From NCBI RefSeq assembly GCF_037126465.1, contig NC_088201.1:81496273-81560272 (forward strand): a stretch of 64,000 nt of DNA, written 5' to 3'. This document shows, one piece after another, positions 38,801-50,800 of this stretch (position 1 is the first letter of the stretch; every line of letters begins with the position of its first letter). The position numbers were made by a program, and so were the translations under genes. A model generated the notes under the pieces. The model worked only from the letters and a program-made list of their open reading frames with translations, searched no databases and was not told the DNA's origin. Source of the DNA: Ornithodoros turicata. Lineage: Eukaryota > Arthropoda > Arachnida > Ixodida > Argasidae.

Positions 38801-41800
38801 AGTGGGGGCGATGCACCGCGTCAACCTCCCCTGCTCCATCTGTCACGGTCATCCCCGGTTCTAACGTGCACCCCTTATTTTCGCAAAAAAAAGAGCGCGT
38901 CGGATTAGAGTAAATACGGCAGTTGTTTTCGAGTTCAAGGTACGAAACACGTGGTCTGGGAAGAGATTTTTTGTTTGAAATAGAGGACACTTGAAATTAT
39001 GCAAGTTCGACTAAAGCAGATGTTATCGTTAATGTGGTAAAAATGTTGCTGTAATATGTCTTACCTTGATACTTTGTTTGTACTGGTAGACATCATGCCC
39101 CTTGTGTTCAGGATCTCTTCGTACTTTGCTGAAGAGTATGAGGTCTTCAAAGAGAAAGACTTGACGAATGCATTTGCGGGACCTCCCCTGCCACACAAGA
39201 AATTCATCCTGCCGCAAGAGGCGCCCCTGCTCTTTTACATTCACCTGTATTGCAAATGCAAAGCATATGCTTCGATTACATATAAGCCTACATGAAAAAA
39301 CAAACAAAAACTTTGAATGTGTCAATCTACAGAAATGTAACAAGGCCTAACATTAACAGCTTAGTGGAGTGGCTCAGGAAAACTTACAAAGTTGAGATTA
39401 CTCACATTGCCCTCACTGTTCTGGTCTTCCTCCTACACCTGACACCATGCCCCCCGCACTGTGCTACCTGTCATGTTTCTACGGACGTTCTACTACCGGC
39501 CTTAGTTGCGTTTTACAATGTCACATTGAGCATTACATTCTTATGGCTATACCATGTTGCCTGATGTTGCGGTGGACAATTCATACGTAACCAGAAAGGC
39601 GCAGGCTGCAGTTTTTGGGATGACAGCTGCAAACCCAAAAGCTTTTAAACCGATACAGTTCTGTTGAAGAGGAATTTTCTAGAGCTCCGAATAATTTAGT
39701 TCACTTTGCCAACTGCTGCCCTTCTCACATGCAAATACAAGCCACGAGTTTGGGTAACTATATTTTGTGGAATATCAAATTAGAGTTTGGCAAACAGTCC
39801 TCAACACGTGTTCCCTGCTCCCTAATCCTTATTGTGAAAAAGTAGCAGTCTCTTACATCACACTCTCGCAAAGCATCCATAGCCAACAGGTCGTTGCCAT
39901 GCCGTAGCTGGAACCGCACCATGTCTTCCGCAACCTGTTAATTAGAATTTAACAGATATTTATGACATGTTGTACTCACTGAAGACATTATGATTTCGAT
40001 GAAGTACAATGTAAATGGCATTCGCAAAATAATGTCATATCAAGACTAAAACTATAGCACTGCAGACTCCCTACATAATTATCGGACTCCTGTTTTGTAC
40101 TTCTGCAGTATTAAAAAACGCGGCGCTAACACCCAATTAAAAAAAAAAAAAGTATTAAAAAAAATCAGCAAAGACTTGTCGTGTTGCAAGTCTCGCAACA
40201 ATGGGTACCGGGCGCTGCCACGTCTTATTTGCTTTCTCGCGCTTATCCACTCTGCTTGTTGCTTTACTGTCCTTTTTGGCACATTCTTGGTCAAATTAAG
40301 GCAAGGTTGACCTTCTTGGGTATAAAACCATACAAAGCTACATTTCTTGCCTCTACGGTACTTTGTTGGGGAGGGGGTTCGGCAAAGCATGTCAAAAAGC
40401 AAACACAGTTCACAATCTCACCTTTAGGTCCACCTGCTCCGGTTCTCGTTCCGGACATTCCTTGAGCAACTGCTTGAGTAGTAGTGCGTACTTTCCCATC
40501 CGTTGGACAGGTTTTAGCAGGTAGCTTGCCAAGTCCATTTTGTCACCCAACTCCAGTTGCTTTCTCTGAAAGCAATTGAGAGACCAGAGAGTTGAGCCCC
40601 ATCATGCTACAAAGTGACAAGGTAGCTGGGCAACCACTCACCCTGAAGAAAGCATTGCCATATTCCGACATGAGTGTGTCCGATTTTGGTTTGTTCTTGT
40701 TGTACAAAGCATACAGATAAAACTGGGGCTCCTAAACAAAAAAGAAATTCAGATACGTTATAACATCTTAAACATAAAGGAAAGTGGATACTGAACATGA
40801 AGATCAACGACTGTGGTATATTTTTGCAAAGTGAACATCAGTAAGCACAATGGACCTTTCATTAATATTTATTATTATTTTCTTATTACTATATCAAAAC
40901 AGTACACTTTAACCCCAATACAAAGAACCCTAACTTTATGATAAATTTAGTGGATGAAACACATCTTGTACCAAGCTCTTCTTAGCACCTCCATGCTTGA
41001 GGAAATGTATGCATCAACTAAATTGTGTTCATATCACTCTAAGCTTCGGTACGGCTTGATTTGTATGCATCCAGCAAAGTAAGGATCATACTTCTCATGT
41101 CATGTTCTAGCTTTGGTGGGCAAGATAGATCTTGGTAAAAAAGCAGCCAACAACAGAATGATCACTCTGCTCTGTTACAACAGTATAAAACAGAAACAAA
41201 GGAGGCTTGGGCATACTTCCCATCTGGAAAGTGTGGCCTACAGAAGGGACAACTCTTGTCCCAATTCTCAGATGGGAAGGTGTCTGACATTTGGAAGAGT
41301 GTGGACTATGGAGGGATAGCTCTTGTCCCAATTCTCAGATGGGAAGGTGTCTGACATTTGGAAGAGTGTGGACTATGGAGGGATAACTCTTGTCCCAATT
41401 CTCAGATGGGAAGGTGTCTGACATTTGGAAGAGTGTGGACTATGGAGGGATAGCTCTTGTCCCAATTCTCAGATGGGAAGGTGTCTGACATTTGGAAGAG
41501 TGTGCAAGTGCATTTTTAATGGCCATGTTCCTGTTGTTACCCAGCCTGACCCACACACAGGAAGGTCCTACTGTGTTATATATGGAGCCTGAAGTTTTCG
41601 GGAAATATTTTTCCTAAATTCGGGGAGTAAAAATCGGGTAAACAAACATATGCTCTAAATTCATGCAAATTTGGGTGGATAAACTTCCAATACACTAAAT
41701 TCAGAGAGAAATTGGGCTCAGTTAGTACTCAAACTAACCGAACTGGTTCAGTACAAATAGTGATGTAACTGCATTTGCTGCCTAACAAGTTAGTGTGCAT

Positions 41801-44800
41801 TTCTACAGACATCTCAGTCAGGGCAATTTGCCAGCTAAAAATCGGCTCTCACCCTAAAGAGCCAACCTTCAATTCAGGAAAGAATCGGGTTAAACCCTAA
41901 AACTTCAGGCTCTAGTTATATGTGAGCATGGTGAGCATGTATGACAACGCAATTTATAGAATGCAGACCATTAAAGTATACTCACATATTTAAGGAAGCA
42001 CTGTCCAACAAGGAATGGAGAGGACTCGCAGTGCTCCAATTCCTGAAGGAAGTAGCGACTATGGAACTCATAAATTTTCTCTATATTGCCAAAGACAACG
42101 TTGCGTTGGCCGCGCAGCGCTTGTGGGATGTCGTCCCTCATAAGTTCCGGAATGTAGCTCTGGAATACAAAAATTTTTTACTGCACCGTCAAGTGTCTGC
42201 CCTGCACGACAGTATAACCTACAGGCAGAGGCAGATCCACAATTTTTCTGAGGGGGGTCCTGCATCTTACTACACTACCTAAGATCAATTGAAACTATGT
42301 AACAACAGAAATTGAGGGGAGGGGGGAGTTCGGTTAAGGATATCCGGTCGCTGCCCCTAGATCTGCCCCTGCCTATGGGCTAGCTGCCACATATTTTCTT
42401 GTGGGAGTCCTGACAACAGATCTCTCAAGAAGTCTTTTTGTGACTTGTTTATGTGAACAGTCACCAACCGATAAATCAGACTCCCACAATTCACACTTCT
42501 CAATTTGTTGGACAAAACTGCTGGCACCGTCAAATGCCTCGTAGAACCAATGTATTTCCCTAGCCAATAATTCAAACCATTTCTCGGAAGGCCTGCTCGA
42601 TTGTTAGTACACATCTCGCTTTAAACCTGCACTTCTGGGACTTACGGTCTCTTGACTGCCTAAAAACATGGCAGAATTATGTGCTCCCGGGCCCGATTTT
42701 TCGTACTGCATTACGAGATGACGGCCATTCCCGACATGATGCATGTGCGGAAGTGCAGCAAAGCGGAGCTTATTTGCACGCGACCCAACCGAAGCAAACG
42801 CCTAGCACTCCGCATCAGACGCGTTGCAAGAGCTAATCTTTCAGCGTGCCTTCGACTACGAGTATCGGAAATACGGAAATGTCGACCTCAACCTTAGGTG
42901 AGGTAATTGTAATACCAAACTTAGAACTACGTGGAACATTGTTACAAACGTAGAAAATCCAACGAACCGGCGAGGACATGTCAAGAGAAGTGCCTCAGGA
43001 TGAGGGCCGCTGATATTTCGAACAGAATTATTTGCACCATAAAAAGCTCAAAAAGGGACGCGGCAGCTACTCACCTCAATTATATACTCTAATGACTTGA
43101 CATAGTCCCGTTCTGTCTGCACCATCTCCCTCATGATAAGCAGAAGGGTCCTAAAAGTGGTGATTTGATGGTGAGGTGACATGAGACCTCAAGTGTGAAA
43201 CTAGTACAAATATAGATTATGGTTTTGCACATGCAGCGTGCATGGGGCAGTCTCAGAATCGTGCACAATGAATGTTAAAGCTCGAGTTCATGATTGGCGA
43301 TTGGAGTGAGAAATAGGACCTGCACTCAGAGTTCTACTGCATTCGTCCCATTTCCCACTGCAACTCTTCAATCCCCCATCAACGAGCAAAAAATGTCACA
43401 GTTCTTAGAATGTTAATCAGTTTGTTACACAGATCAGGAAGAGCTCGTTAGAAACATTAGTGCATTCTCAGCTGCATGTTGGAACACAGCAATTCATTGC
43501 CGTGTGGTAACACAACTAGTTCAAATCAGGTGGCTCGCCGGTATCCGCCAACAAGCTAGCAGCTGACAAAGTTTCAATGCAAAATGAAACCTCATCCCAT
43601 AGCTACATTACAGCAATAGGTGAGGCCTGTGCCTCCCAAGGCTGCTTCAATTTTCCAGAATGCTTTTGTAAACCGAAATGTGCCATGTGAAATGAGATTT
43701 CAAGTGGTTCGCCCCGATAGACTGCTTCGATGAATTATGTCGAGCTTAGAACAGTCTCGCATGTCATTTGCTTTCTCTTTCAAGAAAAACTAACGAAGAA
43801 ATTAAGGTAAGCCTCACAGGTTTGCGAGAGTTGAGACTGTTTAAATACATGCGTGTTGTTGAACCAGTTCTCGCATAGTGCTTATTTTTTGGTAAATACG
43901 AAACCACAAAAACCTACGCCTAAAGCAGTGTCTGCCGCGATGTCATTCATCCTCATCAGTGCACACATTTTATACGTGCACACGTCGCTCTATGGTGGGC
44001 CACGTTTGACAGAAATAGGAGATGTTAATGAACAGGAACTAGCAGGAGATAGTACTAAGTTTGAAGAAAAAGCTGAAAAAGAGGACAAGCAAAAACTAAC
44101 TTCTTGTTCCTGAGCTGCTGTTCGCTAAAATTAGCATCACTCATTGCAGAGTCCGCTAGTTGAAGGGTAGATGCCCTTGTCAGGAGGTGGCTGTTGACGG
44201 CAACAGGGGAAGAACAGCCCCCACCACTGCCCCCGTCAGGGGAAGACTTGCTTAGCTGGTCGGGGGAGTCGGGAGACGTCAGCTCTTCCGATTCAGGAGA
44301 ACTCACGGAGCTATTTTGGACCAGGGATGCAGGAGGGAGGAAATTGGGGGAGGGAGGAAATGGGAAGGGTCGGGAAATGTAGAAAATTGGACTTAGTAAA
44401 AGGATTATCTGTACTGCATACTACACAACTTGACATGCTCTACTGAGGCAGACTTTTGCAGCAGAGAATAAAGTCTAGGGTAGCTTCATGGCTTAAAATT
44501 AAGAAGAACGAGTTATTGCAACTCAATTTAGAAGGACATTGTGACAGGAATTTCGTAAATCAGCATGAGAGCAATGACGGGCATGGGGTATAAGCGTGCA
44601 CCGTATCTGTAGAGTAAGAGTTAAACCACAGCACTGCATAATACTCATGCTAAAGAGGTATACAGGGTGCTGCACGAGAGAGTGACCCCTAATTATTAAA
44701 AAAAAATGTGCGCGATATAAAAATGGGAAACCTTCTGCATGACACTGGTGAAGGTTTTTGCCACCCGAACAGGCAGTTTGCATGAGTGTACCTCATTAAT

Positions 44801-47800
44801 TAGGCTAATTATCTTAGCAACTCAAAATTTTGCAAAGGAAAGGTAACTTTTTTTTTCATTAATTAGGAAGTCCATGGCCACCACATGCTATTCCAGTCAT
44901 AATTTAAAGTTTCTTCAACTAATTACCCCTAATTATTTTGACACCTGAAAACTTGCCATCTCTGTAAGCACGCTTTCGGACTTCGCAGTGCCGGGACTAT
45001 CGGCACGGCCCGAAGACCCTCCACTGCGTCATGGAAACAGCATGGGAAAAACAGAAAAAAACAGGGATGGCGGGGACCGGGCCCAATCTGATAAACAGAG
45101 TTCATCTAAACAGATAAAAGGAACAAAATAAAAAAGGAAGCAGCAAAAAGAGGATGGATCTGGCTTCTTGCTGTTTTCTGTGTTGTCACGGTTTTTCTGG
45201 AGGTTGTTAAGTTAATTGGGTGTCAAACTTTTGTGGAAACATCGTGAAAGATCCTGTATTTGTGACCGAAATGGTGTGTTATGGCCACGGGCTTTCTAAT
45301 TAATGCAAAAAAAATGTTGCCTTTCCTTGGCAAATTTTTTAGTTCAATTAAGCTAATTAGACTAATTAATGAGGTACACTCACAGTAAACATCTGTTTGG
45401 GTAGCGAAAACCTTCACAAGTGTCGTGCAGAAGGTTTCCAATTTTTATTTCGCGTAGATTCTTTTTAATAATTAGGGGTCACTCTCTCATGCAACACCTG
45501 TATACAGGGTGTTTGCTCTAACGTGTCCAGAAATTATATTTAAAGCGAGCGATAAAAGAAAAGCAAGTGGTACTTTTCTGCGACTTGAGTAAGAAACAGG
45601 TACTGCTTCACTAGTAGCACCTGTTTCTTAGTCAAGCAGCTCAAAAGTAGCGCTCGTTTCTCTTTTATCGCTCGCTTTAAATAAATTTTCTGTAACCGTT
45701 AGAGCAAACACCTTGCATATAGGGCATTTTTTTATCCTTTACAGAGGTTTTATAATAAAGCTATGTGAGCTACCTAGATTAGCTTATCACAGGCAGGTTA
45801 TGCATTTTATTTGTTGGAGAACACTCTGCACTGAAAACCGAAAAAAAAATTTGGGGGGTCACCTCTGTGCTCCTTTAAACCAATACACACTGGCTGGATG
45901 ATCCAGGCTTACTAGGAACTGGAATCACCGGACGCCTATATCCGTGTGCGATTCATGAAGACTGGACTATTATCGCCACTTGTATCGGAGAAGAACTGAA
46001 CACTTTATGAGGCAATGCAGCGTACTAGTAAAATAAGCCACGTACGTAAGTTGCCTCAGCATCCTGGGCCTGTTTACATAATTTGTTCTCGTATTTTTCT
46101 GTCATTGGTTTGGATATTTCGCGGAACTCTAAATTAGCAAACAAAAGAGCGCGCACGAATTTCACAAAAATTACTACTTATACAATAATTGCCTCCAAAT
46201 CTGCTGTCTCACATTTTCCCAAAAACTAATTAAAAAGTAAATTTATGAATCTTGGGTATCGTCTATGAGTCAAATGCACTTCCCCATAGGATGTCCGCCT
46301 GGCCGCGTAACCTGCCAGCAAAAATAGCATCGGTGCTGCTCTCGCAGATTTTTTTAAAGATTTGTAGGGGATGAAAAAAAAAATAACACCCTGTATACAA
46401 AGAAGCAAACATTTCACCACACATCAGGTGAAAAACATTGCCAAAGCACCACAGTTTACAGTGTGTGGAATGTAGTGTCCAATGTTAGCACATGTTATCT
46501 GTAAGACTCATACGCATGCCTGAAAGTGTTTAGAACTGCTCTTGCAGATTTAAGACAGATTCGATGGCAATACATAATATGGTGCACATAAATACGGCGT
46601 ACGGCATACACAAATGCCGTTTCTTATGCTTGGCAGAACACCCCTTGCTTCGTATTTCAGCAGGTTAGCGGGTGCACATTTGTCGTGTTCTGTTAAGCCA
46701 TAAAGCTGCTTTGTACGTGACTTCCCCTCAGGCACACAGTTACAGGGTGCTACTGCAGCTTTTTTGTTTTGTCACCAGTATTTTTATGTTGAGCATATCA
46801 AGATAAACCAGTCAAAACTGTGTGCATATTTTTTTACTCTGGAGTTAAATCATTTTTCCTGTGCCTAAGTTACAGTAGAACCTCGTTAATTCAAACTCTG
46901 ATAATTCAAATTCCGGGTTATTTCAAACAATCTTCAAATTTTTGCTTGGCCCGCAATGTTTCCAACTTATTTGAGACCCGTTTAATTCGAACCTCGCCTC
47001 CAATTCGCACTTTTCACTCCCCTCACGCCGACGTTTGTGCTGCGCTCTTCGGTGCTGGCGCTACCACTGCCGCCGTTCACTGGAGAGCCGAACCCTTCGG
47101 ACTCCGCTGCATGGGCGAGTCCATTCCATGCAAGAGGGAGAGCTAAGAGCAGTGTGCGCCTCGCAAGAACGTGCGAGGAGCCTGGTCGGTTAGTTGCGTT
47201 TTGTCCTTTTTGTGTTGATACGAATGGCGTTCTCCGTGCGTCCTCTTCACGAAAAGTGAAACAGACTGTGTCTGCAGTGTGCTGTGCAACCAATGTCAAC
47301 GTGGGGCAAGTATAAAACACTTTACCTGCAGGAAAAGCTGGCTGCTATCAATGAAGTGGAGTCGTGAGTGAAGAAGACTGCGGTCGCGATTAAATAAGGT
47401 ATCACAAAAAGTACTTTAACGGCAATCACGAAACGTAAAGACAAGATTCGAGTGAAGGCACATGGCTTTACAGCGAATAGGAAAAAGCTCCGGGAATCTG
47501 CGCACCCGCGTCTGGAAGAGGCACTTCTTCAGTGACAATAATGCAAGTCGGGGTGAGAAAGGGTGTTAGTGTCTACTGTAACACCCTTCCTCACCCCGAC
47601 TTGCATTATTGTCACTGATAGCAGCACCGTAATATCCCCGGAAATGAACTTGCCAAAGTGCAAAGTCAGCTACCAATAGAGGCACTGGAGAGCACTAACA
47701 ACGAGAATTGGCTGAGGCTTGACCACAATTAGTACAATTAGAGAATGCTAAGCACTGCACAATCAGAACAGCACTGAGCATCTCGTTGTTCGTCAGAAAT

Positions 47801-50800
47801 GTGAGACGTGGACTTTATTTATTTTCCACCTGGTATATACTCATATCTCGATTCTACCCTTTTACAGCTCCTGAAATAAAACCCCATTTTTACTCCGACC
47901 CGGATTTTTGAAAAACATAAAACTCGAAAACAGAAGGGTCTCTTTATAACTGCACCCACTTCGGGCAATTAAATAATTTATTCCACATACTAAGGTGCTG
48001 GTCTGGCACGTATTGACAAGAACACCTACAGAGGGAGTCGACACGAATTGAGAGCGTTCACGGCCAAAAAGTGCGCTTTCCTCAACACACCTGTCTCAGC
48101 TGTTTGAGGAGCAATAGATTCACTCCCAGATTTTCAAACAAGCACTAACCTGGGCTGTCCGTCGCTACTGTTCTCGAGGTCAGAAATGCGATGATTTCCC
48201 CTACCAAAGCGCTGGTTCTGCTCGCGTATCCTTTGGCTGGCTTGAGTGAGGGCATCTTCGCACAATTGCCAAGTGTAGCTCCGCCTCATGAGCTTCCGCT
48301 GCGGACGACACAGGTGGCCTTCTTTGTGAAGGGAGTTGCGCACTTTTTCCCGTAGAGCACTGAGGCCACTCATTGTGGACGATGCTTTGGGTCCAGTTCC
48401 TTCTTTACTGCGGGCTTCTAGGAAGCTCCGCGATATAGAAGTCACAGGCCCTCTGCAACAAGCGAACAGGAAGAAATGTATCGTCATCTGTCTGATCCTA
48501 CTGGAGGTGGTTGCAGTGCGCTATATTTAGCTGCAACAATTTGGGCGTACTCGAGTTGAACTGAACCCGATTCAATCCAATTGAGGTCGTATTGGATTGG
48601 ATCAGGCATAAATCATTGGTTTTAACTCAGCGTAACACACATGGCACACCAACAGACACAGAGTATCAATATTTAGTCCATGCATCTAAGCGGCAGCAGG
48701 GTCTCTGTTTTGACAGTTTGTATGAGCATATTTATGCATTTACAACAAGTTTCCGAAGTCCTGTCTTAGTTGTGATGACTTCGGATCCCCCTGGTCCACC
48801 AGTTTACGGGAACATACCAGGTTAAACCCTGTTCTTCTGGATTTGAATCGGGAGGTAAATATCGGGCATTATCTGGTATAACCCTAAAAATAGTCAGGCC
48901 ATCCTACTAATGTATCTGATATTGCAAACAAAATGAGCAAAACGTGTTGTCCACAGTAGTCATGAAAACGATACTTTCGTTACAAGTGGTATTTTCTCAA
49001 CACAAGAGCAAGCCCACAAAATTCAGGTAACCAGATTTTCTGTGTATATACCAAAAGACTAACAAATCTAAAACATGTGCTGCAGAGGTGCAAGGATACA
49101 ACAATATATGCAACTGCAACAAAATGTCTACTGAAATGCTGGGAGACAAAGCGCGAATAAGTGTTCAACGTGACGGTGAAAATATAAGAAATTATGACAA
49201 TTTTGATTAAGAGCTCCCGGCAGCAAAACATGCAGCCGATATTGAGCCGGTTCAGACATACATAAAAGTGGAATACAAGATTGCTTCACTTAAATTAATT
49301 GATAATTTGTAATTTATTTCACTGCACACTTCTCACTGTTTTATATTACTTTGGGTAGCAAACAAAATAAGTATTTAAAGAGATTGAAACATTCATTTTA
49401 CTGAAGAAGACTCCTGCATTACCATACCTCTTGCATTAGTACTCTTAATACTTTAGGGTAGTGCTACACAGCCAAGCTTCTGAGCCACATTACTGACACC
49501 ACATGCAGCACAGTAGCGGGACCTTGCTTACCTCCTAGTAAGGTCATCAGTGATAAGCCCTTGGCTTAAGAGCTGTTCCTCCTTTTCTTGAATATACTGA
49601 TCCACTGCAAAGGAGTCCTGCACACGAGAATTTCTGTCCCCACACTGGCCAGGAAAAGCCGTGTAGGAGTTCATGGGGGGAGGTGGGGAGTACAGGTGGG
49701 GCTGGGTGGTCGCTATGGAGCGTCTGCGCACAAATGATGAACAGTACGGGGTGCTGGCATTTCCTGGTGACCACTTATGAGAAAAGAGTCCTCCCAGGGG
49801 GGCACCGTGGTTTTCGCCACCGGAGGGGTCCCAAGTAGGGACACGGGGGCAACCCAATGGAGACTTGCGGCCGTCCAAGTCAAGCTGCTGCCGTGCTCGG
49901 CTCAACGTCGCCTGCCTGGCTTCGATGAGTTCAACTGTTTCACGACAACGAGCTTTTGCAGTCTGTTGAGAGAGTGGGAAAAGTATACCATGTTTAACTC
50001 TGACCTGAATTGATTTTGAGGCTCCTTATCAGCTACTGAACAAACGCTCAACTTTGAAGGAATATTAAGCGGGTAAAATAACTACGAGGTGTGGCTGTTA
50101 AATAACGACACTCTCGGTAGTAAGTGCATGAGCTTGTCCACAGAGAGGAAATGGGGCCTCTTCTATGCAGATTTTACGTTAAGATACAGGCAAATGTCGC
50201 ATGGAGATAAATCCGGCAACCAAGGTGGGTGGTCCACCACTGGGATCTCCTTTATTGGCCTGAAAGTGCTTTACTGACAGCACGTTGTGAGTAGGACAAG
50301 TGGAAAAACTTCACGCATGTTCAACAGGTTGTATAAAATTTGTTGCACAGCCTCTTTATCAGTGTTCATCATTTGTCTTAACATCCCAATGCTTAATCAG
50401 CGATCCTTGCGAACAATTCCATTAATTTTCACTGTGTTTCGTTCGACTGACGCTGAGAAGGCAACCCAGTCATTCGTCATGTTCAACTTTCTCTCATCCC
50501 TCAGCAAATCATTTGTGCCAGTCAAACACTCGTGCACGTCACATCTCTTTATCACCATACACCTCTCGCAACAGTCTCAAATGCTTGTTCTGCGATTTTT
50601 TAATTTATTTCTTAATTTCACAGGACATCCGAGATTGACGCACCAGTGCACCTCTTCTTTCAATCTCTGCTAGCATATTGACTACAAGCAACAACAAAAT
50701 CAGTATTATCTCCTCTGCTTCTGGAAGGTTTGAGGTCACTCAACTGCACGTGCCCGTACCATCTACCAGCCTCGTTGTCCGCCACACCTTGTAAGCTGTA

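Noticed and set aside
41207..41508. CRISPR-like array
   Set aside because: The copies are contiguous 67-bp units without unique spacers, in a eukaryotic intron; it is a minisatellite.
45503..45718. microRNA precursor
   Set aside because: The arms are too long and carry foldback-transposon ends; a MITE explains the structure.
49528..49905. RhoGEF exon 3 taken as starting at the TTG-initiated frame (49905)
   Set aside because: An AG acceptor at 49963-49965 and in-frame upstream codons place the exon start at 49962 instead.
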